A program made the position numbers and the translations under genes. This document shows, piece after piece, positions 1 through 8,600 of a stretch of DNA of 52,621 nucleotides (the first letter of the stretch is position 1; every line of letters starts with the position of its first letter). The stretch lies in NCBI GenBank assembly GCA_945877355.1, contig CAMCRT010000006.1:1-52621 (forward strand), given 5' to 3'. Below the pieces are notes generated by a model. It saw only the letters and a list, made by a program, of their open reading frames with translations. It made no database searches and was not told the DNA's origin. The stretch comes from an uncultured Mitsuokella sp. (GTDB taxonomy: Bacteria > Bacillota > Negativicutes > Selenomonadales > Selenomonadaceae).

Positions 1-1028
1 CGCTCATGGAGCGCATGATCCAGAAGCTCTTCAAGGAAGCGATTGGCGCCGAGGTGAAGATTCCCTTTGAGCGCATGACCTGGGATACCGCCATGGATAC
101 CTACGGCTCTGACAAGCCGGATCTGCGCTTTGACATGCCTCTTATGGATATTTCTGAGTATGTCAAGGGCGCGGACTTCAAGGTATTCAATGCTGTACTT
201 GAGAGCGGCGGCATGGTCAAGTGCATCAAGGTGGACGGCTACGCCGATATCCCGCGCCGTCGTCTGGACGATCTCGTGAAGTTCGTCCAGATCTACGGGG
301 CCAAAGGACTTGCCTGGATCCAGTATGCAGAGGAGGGCATCAAGAGCCCCTTCAAGAAGTTCTATTCCGATGAGACCTTTGCGAAGATTGCCGAGGCAAC
401 GGGCGCGAAGACAGGAGACCTTCTCCTGGTTGTCGCCGACAAGCGCCTCATTGTGGATACGGCCCTGGGACAGCTTCGCCTCGAGATGGCGAAGGAGCGG
501 GATCTCATCGATCCGGATGCCCTGCGCTTCCTCTGGGTCGTGGACTTCCCCATGTACGAGTGGAGCGAGGAGGAAAAGCGCTGGAAGGCCATGCATCATC
601 CCTTCACAGCGCCGCGTGACGAGGATATCGAATACCTCAAGAGCGATCCGGGCCGGGTCAAGGCAAATGCCTACGACATGGTCCTGAACGGCGTGGAAAT
701 CGGCGGCGGGTCCCTGCGCATCTACAACGCGGATCTGCAGGAGAAGGTCTTTGAGTCCCTCGGTCTCACCTATGAGCAGGCCCATGAGAAGTTTGGCTTC
801 ATGATGGATGCCTTCGAGTATGGCACGCCTCCCCATGGCGGCATTGCCTTTGGCCTCGATCGCCTTGTCATGCTCATGGCGAAGCGCGACTCCATCCGCG
901 ATGTCATCGCCTTCCCGAAGAACCAGAGTGCCCGGGATGTCATGAGCTCGGCCCCTTCCAGTGTCGATGAAAAGCAGCTCCGGGAGCTGTCGATTCGCAC
1001 GGCTGTCAAGAAAAAAGAAGCGAAGTAA
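1..1028 (+). CDS. aspS: Aspartyl-tRNA synthetase, C-terminal part (5' truncated by window edge)
   Basis: Class II aminoacyl-tRNA synthetase that charges tRNA-Asp with aspartate in the cytoplasm. The open frame runs in from before the window (first full codon at 3). About 340 residues are visible from the ATG at 6, against roughly 590-600 for a bacterial AspRS, so the anticodon-binding N-terminus and motif 1 are missing. The visible part covers the bacterial insertion (GAD) domain and the end of the catalytic core. The class II motif 3 signature GLDR lies at fragment residues 283-286, followed by the typical [14 protein letters not shown] stretch and the short C-terminal tail. The ATG at 6 is internal, not the start. 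A promoter for the next gene begins 64 bp after the stop, so this is probably the last gene of its own unit. Identification is firm; whether it is the discriminating or non-discriminating form cannot be judged from this fragment. Confidence 0.96.
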   Translation, partial: LMERMIQKLFKEAIGAEVKIPFERMTWDTAMDTYGSDKPDLRFDMPLMDISEYVKGADFKVFNAVLESGGMVKCIKVDGYADIPRRRLDDLVKFVQIYGAKGLAWIQYAEEGIKSPFKKFYSDETFAKIAEATGAKTGDLLLVVADKRLIVDTALGQLRLEMAKERDLIDPDALRFLWVVDFPMYEWSEEEKRWKAMHHPFTAPRDEDIEYLKSDPGRVKANAYDMVLNGVEIGGGSLRIYNADLQEKVFESLGLTYEQAHEKFGFMMDAFEYGTPPHGGIAFGLDRLVMLMAKRDSIRDVIAFPKNQSARDVMSSAPSSVDEKQLRELSIRTAVKKKEAK

Positions 1029-1092
1029 AAATTATCCCTTGTGTGCAGGCTGCAGGATGCTGTGGTCTGCATATTTTATTGGACGCAGAATT

Positions 1093-1121
1093 TTGACATG
1101 TATTCTATTTTCTGCTATATT
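1093..1121 (+). promoter_or_regulatory. Sigma-A type promoter of the Rrf2-cysteine desulfurase operon
   Basis: TTGACA at 1093-1098 and TATATT at 1116-1121 are separated by exactly 17 bp, close to the consensus for the housekeeping sigma factor. The Rrf2 GTG start lies about 39 bp past the -10 box. A palindrome described separately overlaps the -10. Confidence 0.85.
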
Positions 1122-1129
1122 GGCAGAAA
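1109..1129 (+). promoter_or_regulatory. Palindrome over the -10 box, candidate Rrf2 operator
   Basis: Perfect 7-bp arms TTTCTGC (1109-1115) and GCAGAAA (1123-1129) flank a 7-bp centre that contains most of the TATATT -10 box. A dimeric repressor bound here would block RNA polymerase. Rrf2 regulators commonly autoregulate their own operon, and the first gene downstream is an Rrf2 regulator, so autoregulation is the natural inference. The binding itself is not shown by the sequence. Confidence 0.5.
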
Positions 1130-1159
1130 GAATTCTCACTTGGAAATGAGGGATGGTCC

Positions 1160-1609
1160 GTGAAGATTTCAACAAAGGGACGATACAGCGTTACGGCGCT
1201 TTACGACCTGGCACTGCACGATGGGATGGGAGCGACCTCCCTGAAGTCCATTGCGAAAAGCCAGGGACTTTCCGAAAACTATCTGGAGCAGCTCATGGTC
1301 CCGCTCAGAAGGGCGGGGATCGTGAAGAGCATACGCGGCGCCCAGGGAGGGTATATGCTGGCAAAGAGCCCCGCCGAGATCACAATCGGTGAGATCATCC
1401 GGGCAGTAGAGGGGCCCATTGCCCTGGTGGACTGCCTGCTCACGAGTGCGGAGTCGGACAAGCAGCCCTGTGACAGAGCCTGCGACTGCGTGACCCGGGG
1501 CGTCTGGGAGAAGGTGGCTGGCAGCATCAATAGCGTGCTCAATAATATCACGCTGGAAGACCTTTGCCAGGATGGGGATGGCGTGCAACATGTGGGGTGT
1601 GCTCGATGA
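1160..1609 (+). CDS. Rrf2 family transcriptional regulator (IscR-like)
   Basis: A 149-residue winged-helix DNA-binding protein of the Rrf2 family, probably controlling iron-sulfur cluster or cysteine metabolism. The N-terminus (MKISTKGRYSVTAL) is the typical Rrf2 opening. The helix-turn-helix and wing cover about residues 24-70 (LSENYLEQLMVPLRRAG; RGAQGGYMLA). Cysteines at 92, 104, 108 and 110 sit where IscR-type members bind an iron-sulfur cluster, with Cys92 at the same number as in Escherichia coli IscR, so cluster sensing is plausible but inferred. The start is a GTG preceded by GAGGGATGG. The stop overlaps the next start (ATGA), so it is translationally coupled to the cysteine desulfurase. 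The operon has a strong promoter with a palindrome on the -10 box. CymR-like function is an alternative, but CymR lacks this cysteine cluster. Confidence 0.9.
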   Translation: MKISTKGRYSVTALYDLALHDGMGATSLKSIAKSQGLSENYLEQLMVPLRRAGIVKSIRGAQGGYMLAKSPAEITIGEIIRAVEGPIALVDCLLTSAESDKQPCDRACDCVTRGVWEKVAGSINSVLNNITLEDLCQDGDGVQHVGCAR

Positions 1610-2745
1610 AACCTGTCTACCTCGATTACGCTGCAACGACGCCAATGGCGGAAGAGGCGCGAATCGCAATGCAGGAAGTAGAGCGTGATTTTATCGGGAA
1701 TCCGTCGAGTGTCCACGCCTTTGGCCAGGAGGCGAGGGCGGCAATCCGGAAGGCCCGCATGGAGATCGCGGATCTCATCGATGCGGATCCAGAGGATATT
1801 TTCTTCACCAGCGGCGGGACGGAAAGCGATAACGCGATCATCAAGGGGGTATTCTTCGATCGGAAAAGTAGAAGTTTGCCATGTCATATTGTGACGAGCC
1901 GTGTGGAGCACTCTGCCGTGCTCGAAGCCTGTGCATTCTGCGAAAGTCTGGGAGCAGAGGTGACGCAGGTCCCCGTTGATTCGGAGGGAATCGTGCAGAA
2001 GGAGGCCTTTGCCCAATCCCTTCGCGCAGATACGGCTCTTGCATCCATCATGCTGGCGAATAATGAAGTGGGAACCATTGAGCCCATTCGTGAGCTGTCT
2101 GCCCTCTGCAGGGAGCGAAATATCCCCTTTCATACGGACGCGGTGCAGGCTGTCGGTCACATCCCCGTCTCAGTGCGAGAACTTGGGGTGGATGCCCTGT
2201 CCTTTTCGGGACACAAGCTCTATGGCCCGAAGGGCATTGGTGTCCTTTATATTCGCAAGGGTGTAAATGTATCGCCCCTGCTCACGGGAGGCGGCCAGGA
2301 GCGGGGGATGCGCTCCGGCACGGAGAATGTTCCAGCCATTGTCGGGCTGGGGGCAGCAGCAAGGCTTTCTCGTCAAAGCATGCAGCAGGAAATAGAGCAT
2401 CTTACGGATTTGCAGGAATATCTGAAGGCATCGATAGCTTCCATCGAGGGCTCCTTCCTGAATGGCGCACGAACGAAGCTTCCTGGAAATTTCAATTTCG
2501 GAGTTCATGGCATCTCTGCAGAGGAGCTTCTCATGCGGCTTGATCTGGAGGGCTTTGCCGTGTCGGCAGGAAGCGCCTGTAATGCGGGCGCAGTGGAGCC
2601 GTCCCATGTGCTTCTCGCCATGGGGCGGACGCCTGAGGAGGCCAGGGCTTCTGTGCGTGTCTCACTGGGGCGCTTTACGACAAAGGATGAAATCCTTGCT
2701 TTTGCAGCAAAGCTCTGCGATATTGTTCGGGAAATCCGCCAATAA
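1606..2745 (+). CDS. nifS: Cysteine desulfurase (NifS/IscS family)
   Basis: PLP enzyme of 379 residues that removes sulfur from L-cysteine, giving alanine and an enzyme persulfide that feeds iron-sulfur cluster assembly or tRNA thiolation. The start chosen is the ATG at 1606 (MKPVYLDYAATTP, the family's canonical N-terminus), which overlaps the Rrf2 stop; the frame stays open further upstream but that stretch belongs to the previous gene. The PLP lysine is Lys204 in SFSGHKLYGPKG. The catalytic cysteine is Cys325 in SAGSACNAG, followed directly by the class I style loop. No NifU/IscU scaffold or mnmA gene follows, so the acceptor of the sulfur is encoded elsewhere. Regulation is probably by the Rrf2 protein upstream. 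The family is certain; the exact partner pathway is not. Confidence 0.95.
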   Translation: MKPVYLDYAATTPMAEEARIAMQEVERDFIGNPSSVHAFGQEARAAIRKARMEIADLIDADPEDIFFTSGGTESDNAIIKGVFFDRKSRSLPCHIVTSRVEHSAVLEACAFCESLGAEVTQVPVDSEGIVQKEAFAQSLRADTALASIMLANNEVGTIEPIRELSALCRERNIPFHTDAVQAVGHIPVSVRELGVDALSFSGHKLYGPKGIGVLYIRKGVNVSPLLTGGGQERGMRSGTENVPAIVGLGAAARLSRQSMQQEIEHLTDLQEYLKASIASIEGSFLNGARTKLPGNFNFGVHGISAEELLMRLDLEGFAVSAGSACNAGAVEPSHVLLAMGRTPEEARASVRVSLGRFTTKDEILAFAAKLCDIVREIRQ

Positions 2746-2779
2746 TTTTCAGGGATATCTTAGGAATTTATGGCATTAT

Positions 2780-2808
2780 TTGTGTTCAGTGTAGCAATCG
2801 TGTATAAT
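2780..2808 (+). promoter_or_regulatory. Promoter upstream of the rodZ-like gene
   Basis: TATAAT at 2803-2808 is a perfect -10 box. TTGTGT at 2780-2785 is a weaker -35 at 17-bp spacing. It lies in the 107-bp gap after the cysteine desulfurase gene, which shows no terminator, and probably starts the long run toward pyrR. Confidence 0.7.
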
Positions 2809-2852
2809 GGAGCTATCTGTGATGAATAATCGCGTTATGAGGAGGATTTGCA

Positions 2853-3656
2853 ATGCTGGGCGATAAGCTTCGAGAGGCGCGAGAGCGTAAAAACCTGACA
2901 ATCAAGGATATCGAAAATGGAACGAGCATACGTTCCTTGTATATTGAAGCATTGGAAAACGGGAAGTATGGGCAGCTCCCTGGCGAGGTCTATGTAAAGG
3001 GGTTTATTCGCAATTACGCGAATTTTGTCGGCCTCGATGCCTCCGCGATGGTCAAGGAATATTTGGAGGAGAATCATCCGGAACAGTTAGTGACCGAGGA
3101 GCAGGGTCCGGGAGAGAATGCGCAGGGAGCGGAATCGGCTCCTGCTCAAAATACGGCAGTTCATACTACAAGCTATTCCCCTGAGCTTGAGCAGGATTCC
3201 TATTCCGATTTGCGACAGCGCATGGATGCATCCCATCGCCGTCAAAATGTACTTTTGGCAGGCGGTGTATTCGTCGTCGTGCTCATTGCTGCCGGGTATT
3301 TTTTGATGAGCACGCCAGATGAGCCGCAGCGCAAGACCCAGCAGGCCCCGGTGCAGACGCAAACAACGCGTCCGGCGGAGGCACAGGCAAAGCCAGAGAC
3401 GCCAAAACGTCAGGATGTGGAGGTCGTGGCAAAGTACACGGCCCGTTGCTGGACGGAAGTGAAGGCAGATGGAAAGGTGCTCTTTGAGGGGACGGTCGAA
3501 AGCGGGAAGACCATGAAATGGAACGCCAAGGATCAGATCGTCATTACGGCTGGCAATGCAGGTGCCGTGACCTACACGGTGAATGGAAAGGATGTGGGCG
3601 CACCCGGAGAAAAGGGGCAGGTTGTTGAGAAAACCTACACGAAGGATAATACGTGA
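2853..3656 (+). CDS. rodZ: RodZ-like helix-turn-helix membrane protein
   Basis: A 267-residue bitopic membrane protein of the RodZ family, which links the MreB cytoskeleton to the elongation machinery and keeps rod shape. Residues 1-70 form a Cro/C1-type helix-turn-helix (LREARERKNLTIKDIENGTS; YVKGFIRNYANFVGLD), the MreB-binding part in known RodZ proteins. An acidic/glutamine-rich linker follows. A single transmembrane segment covers about 132-152 (NVLLAGGVFVVVLIAAGYFLM region), then a Thr/Pro/Gln linker and a C-terminal beta-rich extracytoplasmic domain from about 185 (DUF4115 type, WTEVKADGKVLFEG). The ATG at 2853 has an AGGAGG ribosome site. It overlaps the next gene, ygiQ, a pairing with no obvious functional reason. 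RodZ orthology is inferred from domain order. Confidence 0.85.
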   Translation: MLGDKLREARERKNLTIKDIENGTSIRSLYIEALENGKYGQLPGEVYVKGFIRNYANFVGLDASAMVKEYLEENHPEQLVTEEQGPGENAQGAESAPAQNTAVHTTSYSPELEQDSYSDLRQRMDASHRRQNVLLAGGVFVVVLIAAGYFLMSTPDEPQRKTQQAPVQTQTTRPAEAQAKPETPKRQDVEVVAKYTARCWTEVKADGKVLFEGTVESGKTMKWNAKDQIVITAGNAGAVTYTVNGKDVGAPGEKGQVVEKTYTKDNT

Positions 3657-5497
3657 TGGAGGGATTTCTTCCCATCTCAAAGGCCGATATGGAAGAGCGA
3701 GGTTGGGATGGTTTTGATTTCATCTTCATTTCCGGAGATGCCTATGTGGATCATCCAGGCTTTGCGCCAGCGATCATTTGCAGGCTCTTGGAAGCCCATG
3801 GATATCGGGTCGGTCTTGTCCCGCAGCCAGATTGGAAAAAGGATCAGGACTTTATGCGGCTTGGGAGGCCACGGCTTGCCTTCCTGGTGTCAGCCGGGAA
3901 TATGGATTCGATGCTCTCGAAGTTCACTGTCGCAAGGCACGAGCGCAGAGAGGACTTTTATTCTCCAGGCGGCAGGCTGGGGCTCCGCCCTGAGCGGGCC
4001 ACGATCGTTTATGCCAGCCGTCTGCGCGAGCTGTACCCGGAGGTGCCGATTGTCATAGGTGGGGTTGAGGCAAGCCTGCGCCGTTTCGCCCATTACGATT
4101 ATTGGACGGATTCCATCCGTCGCTCCATCCTGGTGGATTCCATGGCGGACCTGCTCATCTACGGCATGGGAGAGCGAGCGATGCTTGCCATTGCAGCTGA
4201 TCTGCATCGCGGTGTTTCCATTCGGGATATTCAGGACATCCCCGGTACCTGCTATCGTGTTCCTTCCAAGGAGTATGCATGGGATTACAAGGAGATGTCC
4301 AGCTTTTCTTCCGTGCGGGAGAGCAAAGAAGCTTTTACCGAGGCATTTCGGACCGAATACTTGGAGCAGGACCCCATTCGTGGAGCGCGCCTTTTGCAGC
4401 AGAATGATGAGTGGTGTGTCGTACAAAACCCGCCAGCGCGTCCCTTGACGGAGAGGGAAATGGATGAGGTCTACGACCTGCCCTACAAGAGGACGTACCA
4501 TCCCATATATGAATCCATGGGGGGAGTTCCCGCCATTCGTGAGGTACGCTTCAGCCTCGTGAGCCAGAGAGGCTGTTTTGGCGGCTGCAATTTTTGCGCG
4601 ATTATATCCCATGAGGGACGGATCATTCAGCGGCGGAGCGATGCTTCCCTTTTGCGAGAAGCGAAGCTGTTGACGGAGCTTCCGGATTTTAAGGGGTACA
4701 TCCACGATGTGGGAGGACCGACGGCAAACTTTCGCAGGACCTCCTGTGATATGCAGCTCACCCATGGCACCTGTCGGGGCAAGCCTTGCCTTTCCCCGAC
4801 TCCCTGCAAGAACCTTGTGGCAGATCATAGCGACTACATCGCCCTGCTACGGAAGCTTCGCGCACTGCCACGGGTGAAAAAGGTCTTTATCCGCTCAGGA
4901 ATCCGCTTCGACTATCTTCTGCTGGCCAAGGACTCCTTCCTGGAGGAGCTTTGTGCGCACCACATCAGCGGACAGCTCAAGATAGCGCCGGAGCATATTT
5001 CCGATCGGGTGACGCGACTGATGGGGAAATCCGGTCGAAAGACGTATCTTGCCTTTGTTCATCGCTTTGAGCGCATCAATAAACGTTTGGGGAAGAAGCA
5101 GTATCTCGTTCCGTATTTCATGTCAAGCCATCCGGGCTCCACGCTGGAGGACGCGATAGAGCTTGCTGTATTTCTAAAGGAAATGGGATATCACCCACAG
5201 CAGGTCCAAGACTTCATCCCCACGCCGGGAACGCTTTCGACCTGCATGTACTACACAGGGAAGCATCCGCTTACTGGAGAACCTGTCTATGTGGCTAAGA
5301 CACCAAAGGAAAAGATGCTTCAGAGATCGCTATTGCAATTCTGGAAACCGGAAAACCACGTTCATGTCCGGGAGGCCCTGCATCTGGCAGGGCGAGAGGA
5401 CTTGATCGGGTATGGAAAAAAAGCTCTCGTACCGCCTCAGAAACATCTTCCCCAGCAGGGGAAGCATGGGCTGCGCAAAGAAAGGAAAAAGAAATGA
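3656..5497 (+). CDS. ygiQ: YgiQ family radical SAM protein
   Basis: A 613-residue radical S-adenosylmethionine protein of the YgiQ/UPF0313 family, whose reaction is not established. An N-terminal domain (about 1-290) precedes the radical SAM core. The 4Fe-4S ligands are Cys307, Cys311 and Cys314 in CFGGCNFC. About 60 residues later comes a second cysteine-rich stretch (CDMQLTHGTCRGKPCLSPTPC), typical of this family. The C-terminus is lysine/arginine rich. The ATG at 3656 overlaps the rodZ stop (TGATG); a GTG one codon earlier is the alternative. The stop overlaps nrdR by four bases, so the three genes look translationally coupled. Length fits the family (about 600-700). The family call is firm; substrate unknown. 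Confidence 0.92.
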   Translation: MEGFLPISKADMEERGWDGFDFIFISGDAYVDHPGFAPAIICRLLEAHGYRVGLVPQPDWKKDQDFMRLGRPRLAFLVSAGNMDSMLSKFTVARHERREDFYSPGGRLGLRPERATIVYASRLRELYPEVPIVIGGVEASLRRFAHYDYWTDSIRRSILVDSMADLLIYGMGERAMLAIAADLHRGVSIRDIQDIPGTCYRVPSKEYAWDYKEMSSFSSVRESKEAFTEAFRTEYLEQDPIRGARLLQQNDEWCVVQNPPARPLTEREMDEVYDLPYKRTYHPIYESMGGVPAIREVRFSLVSQRGCFGGCNFCAIISHEGRIIQRRSDASLLREAKLLTELPDFKGYIHDVGGPTANFRRTSCDMQLTHGTCRGKPCLSPTPCKNLVADHSDYIALLRKLRALPRVKKVFIRSGIRFDYLLLAKDSFLEELCAHHISGQLKIAPEHISDRVTRLMGKSGRKTYLAFVHRFERINKRLGKKQYLVPYFMSSHPGSTLEDAIELAVFLKEMGYHPQQVQDFIPTPGTLSTCMYYTGKHPLTGEPVYVAKTPKEKMLQRSLLQFWKPENHVHVREALHLAGREDLIGYGKKALVPPQKHLPQQGKHGLRKERKKK

Positions 5498-5967
5498 AGT
5501 GCCCGTATTGTAAAAAGGGAGATAGCCGTGTCATTGATTCTCGCGCAGCTGAAGAGGGGACGACGATACGCCGTCGCCGGGAATGCATGGGCTGTGGCAA
5601 GCGTTTCACCACCTATGAGGTCGTCGAGAAGGTTCCTTTGATGGTGGTGAAAAGCGACGGTCGCCGCGAGGAGTTTTCTCGGGATAAAATCCTGCGAGGT
5701 GTCATTCGCTCCTGTGAGAAGCGGGACCTTTCCATGGAGAGCATCGTATCCCTCGTGAACGATATCGAGAGAGATATCCGCAATACGATGGATCGGGAGG
5801 TGCCCTCCCAGGAAATCGGCAGGTTTGTCATGGAACGGTTGAAAGCCTTTGATGATGTGGCATATATCCGATTTGCATCCGTTTATCGGAAATTTGCGGA
5901 TGTATCGAGCTTCCTGGAAGAGCTGAAGGAACTGGAATCAAGCAAAAAGACAGAGCGCAAGGAATGA
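5494..5967 (+). CDS. nrdR: Transcriptional repressor NrdR
   Basis: A 157-residue repressor of ribonucleotide reductase genes. A zinc ribbon with Cys3, Cys6, Cys31 and Cys34 (MKCPYC, CMGC) binds DNA at NrdR boxes. An ATP-cone domain (about 49-139; VVKSDGRREEFSRDKI) senses ATP/dATP and sets the oligomeric state. Length is normal for the family (about 150). The start overlaps ygiQ by four bases and the stop abuts the next start with no gap. No nrd operon is in the window, so its targets are elsewhere. Identification is certain from the conserved N-terminus. Confidence 0.97.
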   Translation: MKCPYCKKGDSRVIDSRAAEEGTTIRRRRECMGCGKRFTTYEVVEKVPLMVVKSDGRREEFSRDKILRGVIRSCEKRDLSMESIVSLVNDIERDIRNTMDREVPSQEIGRFVMERLKAFDDVAYIRFASVYRKFADVSSFLEELKELESSKKTERKE

Positions 5968-7710
5968 ATGCGCGGGAGGGGTTTCTTGGATTGGGCGTTA
6001 AAAAAAGAGATGAAGGAAAGACGCGATAAGGAGCGCGGATTTTTTCTCTTTCCAGCGGGGACGCGAATGCGGGTGGCACTGGCGTATCCCAATTCCTATT
6101 TCGTGGGAATGTCAAACCTTGGGATGCACATCATCTACGATTTGCTGAACAAGCGGGATGATGTGGCCTGCGAGCGATTCTTTCTCCCGGATCGAAGGGA
6201 TATTTCCCGCTATGAGAATACGAAGACGCCCCTCATAAGCGTGGAGTCCCAAACACCCCTTTATGAGTTTGATGTCATTGCCTTTGCCATATCCTTTGAG
6301 ATGGACTATTTCCATGTCATTAAGATGCTGCAGCTGGGGCGCGTTCCGGTCAAGGCTGAGGAGCGCAAGGCGTCAGATCCTATTCTTATTGCGGGAGGCC
6401 CCTGTCCGACATTCAACCCGGAGCCGCTTTCTGCTATATTTGACGCCTTCGTGATTGGCGAAGGCGAGGTCATCGTGCCGCAGATGATGGATGTCATACA
6501 GATGTCGCGTGTGGAGTCCTGGCCCCGGCAAAAGCTCCTGGAAGAGCTCGCAAAGGTGCCTGGCGTATACGTGCCCCGCCTCTATCATCATGAATACGAT
6601 CCAGACGGAAAGCTCATCTCCATCACACCAGTGGGGAAGGCACCTTCGCATGTCTCTCGCCAATGGGTGAAAGATCTCGATGAATATCCCGCCCATACGG
6701 TCGTCCTGACGGATGATACGGAGTTTAATTTCTACCTGATCGAGACGGCGCGCGGGTGTGGGCGCCAGTGCCGCTTCTGCATGGCGGGCTATTGCTTCCG
6801 CCGACCGCGGAATCGCTCTCTGTCTGTCATAGAGCAAGAGGTGCGTGAGGCGCTTCCTTATCAGAAGAAAATCGGTCTCATGGGGGCGGCAATTTCCGAC
6901 TATCCAGAAATCGATGCGCTTTGCAAAAATATCCTGGGGACGGGGCTTTCCATGTCCGTCGCATCCTTTCGGGCGGATTCTGTCACGGAGGAGCTTGTGG
7001 AGTCTCTGGCCGCAAGCGGCCTCAAGACGATCACCATCGCACCGGAAGCTGGAAGTGCGCGAATGCGCGCCATTATAAACAAGGGGATCGAGGAGCATCA
7101 TGTCTTTGAGACGATGCATCTTGGGATACGTGCTGGAATACGGAATTTCAAGCTCTACATCATGATAGGCCTTCCAGGGGAGGAAGTGGCGGATATCGAT
7201 GCCATCATCGATATGGCAGAGCGGCTCGAGGCAGATATGCTTCGCCTCGGCTGCCGCGGCACTCTGACGCTAAGCATCAATCCCTTTGTCCCGAAGCCCT
7301 TTACGCCCTTCCAGTGGGAGCCTATGGCACAGAAGAGATATATTGAGTCCTCCATAGAGCGAATCAAAAGGGCTCTGAAAAAGCACAAGCGCATCCTTGT
7401 TCACATGGAATCCATCAAGGAGGCAAACATCCAGGCCATTCTGGCGAGAGGGGATCGGCGCGTGGGTGAGGCCCTCATCCTCGCAGCACGCCAGGGGGGA
7501 AGCAAGATGTTCCGACGGGCGATGAAGGAGTGCCGCCTCTCGGAGGAAGAATATCTATACCGGGAGAGGGAAGAAACGGAGCACCTTCCCTGGGCAATTC
7601 TCGATCAAGGTGTGACCAATGGGTTTTTAGTGCAGGAGCGGGAAAAGGCCTTTCGCTTGGAGAAAACCTTGGCCTGCTTCGAGGGCTGTCACCGCTGTGG
7701 CGTTTGCTGA
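5968..7710 (+). CDS. B12-binding-domain radical SAM protein (TIGR03960-like)
   Basis: A 580-residue cytoplasmic protein with an N-terminal cobalamin-binding-like Rossmann region (about 20-170; RVALAYPNSYFVGMSNLGMH) and a radical SAM core. The 4Fe-4S ligands are Cys264, Cys268 and Cys271 in CGRQCRFC. It matches the TIGR03960 group, whose members are often next to a DUF2344 (TIGR03936) partner and ribonuclease G in Clostridia and Negativicutes; that partner is not adjacent here. The last residues (CFEGCHRCGVC) carry four cysteines that could bind a second cluster or metal. The ATG follows the nrdR stop directly and lacks a clear ribosome site, consistent with coupling. No reaction is established for the group. 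A later start at MKERRDKERG is possible. Confidence 0.85.
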   Translation: MRGRGFLDWALKKEMKERRDKERGFFLFPAGTRMRVALAYPNSYFVGMSNLGMHIIYDLLNKRDDVACERFFLPDRRDISRYENTKTPLISVESQTPLYEFDVIAFAISFEMDYFHVIKMLQLGRVPVKAEERKASDPILIAGGPCPTFNPEPLSAIFDAFVIGEGEVIVPQMMDVIQMSRVESWPRQKLLEELAKVPGVYVPRLYHHEYDPDGKLISITPVGKAPSHVSRQWVKDLDEYPAHTVVLTDDTEFNFYLIETARGCGRQCRFCMAGYCFRRPRNRSLSVIEQEVREALPYQKKIGLMGAAISDYPEIDALCKNILGTGLSMSVASFRADSVTEELVESLAASGLKTITIAPEAGSARMRAIINKGIEEHHVFETMHLGIRAGIRNFKLYIMIGLPGEEVADIDAIIDMAERLEADMLRLGCRGTLTLSINPFVPKPFTPFQWEPMAQKRYIESSIERIKRALKKHKRILVHMESIKEANIQAILARGDRRVGEALILAARQGGSKMFRRAMKECRLSEEEYLYREREETEHLPWAILDQGVTNGFLVQEREKAFRLEKTLACFEGCHRCGVC

Positions 7711-7764
7711 TATCAATGGTCATTTTGTCCAGCTTATCCTATAGGCAGAGGAGAGGAAGTTTGT

Positions 7765-8598
7765 ATGAGCTATATCGTAGAGCACATGTCGAACAATGTA
7801 TGGCGCGGCAAGTTTTCCGAGTTTCCGGAGGATGAGGTCATACATGGATTTTCCTGCAGGCTTGGAGGCGTCAGCAAGGCCCCCTATGCCGCTCTTGATA
7901 TGGGGCTTCATGTGGGAGACGTGCTGGAGAACGTTCTTGCAAATCGCAAGCTGTTCCTCTCCTATCTCCATATAAAGAGCGACCATATCGTCGCGGCAGA
8001 ACAGGTTCATGGCAATCGCGTCGCTCGGGTCGGACAGGCAGAAATGGGAGCAGGCGCCCTGGACTACGAAAGTGCCTGCAAGGCGACGGATGCACTCATC
8101 ACCGATGTGCCGGGGGTGCCGCTCTTCATGTGCTTTGCGGATTGCGTGCCGCTCATCTTCTATGATAAGGAAAAGCATGCCGTCGGGCTTGCCCATGCAG
8201 GCTGGAAAGGTACGATTGCCTCCGTTGCAAAGGAGACGGTGCAGGCGATGACAGAAGAATTTCAGACGAATCCTTCTGACCTGCTCGTGGGAATCGGCCC
8301 ATCCATTGGCCCCTGCTGCTTCTCTGTGGGGGATGAGGTGGCTGATGCCTTTCGCTCCTATTATGGACAGGAGGCAGACAGGATTCTCCAGGAGAAAGAT
8401 GGCAAAGCCCATATCAATCTATGGGAAGCGAACCGCCTGCAATTGGAACAGGCAGGCATACGGTCGGGGAATATCCTTTCCTCTGATACGTGCACATCCT
8501 GCCAGCATGCATGGTACTATTCCTATCGCGCAGATGGCGGGACCACGGGGCGCATGGGAGCGGTAATCGCCCTTCATGCGTATGGAAAGCAGGTGTGA
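7765..8598 (+). CDS. pgeF: Peptidoglycan editing factor PgeF (YfiH/YlmD family)
   Basis: A 277-residue zinc enzyme of the multicopper-polyphenol-oxidase-like family. Known members act as purine nucleoside phosphorylase/adenosine deaminase, and PgeF in Escherichia coli is needed for correct muropeptide composition (L-Ser versus L-Ala). The three metal ligands are visible as His82 (EQVHGNRV), Cys127 (CFADCVPL) and His144 (AHAGWKG). Length fits. The ATG at 7765 has GAGAGGAAG upstream and lies 54 bp after the previous stop. It opens the conserved block pgeF-yggS-sepF found next to division genes in Firmicutes. Family certain; physiological substrate not decided by sequence. Confidence 0.93.
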   Translation: MSYIVEHMSNNVWRGKFSEFPEDEVIHGFSCRLGGVSKAPYAALDMGLHVGDVLENVLANRKLFLSYLHIKSDHIVAAEQVHGNRVARVGQAEMGAGALDYESACKATDALITDVPGVPLFMCFADCVPLIFYDKEKHAVGLAHAGWKGTIASVAKETVQAMTEEFQTNPSDLLVGIGPSIGPCCFSVGDEVADAFRSYYGQEADRILQEKDGKAHINLWEANRLQLEQAGIRSGNILSSDTCTSCQHAWYYSYRADGGTTGRMGAVIALHAYGKQV

Positions 8599-8600
8599 AG

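Noticed and set aside
3890-4828. 312-codon minus-strand frame inside ygiQ
   Set aside because: Antisense to a radical SAM protein with intact motifs; no recognisable domains or ribosome site.
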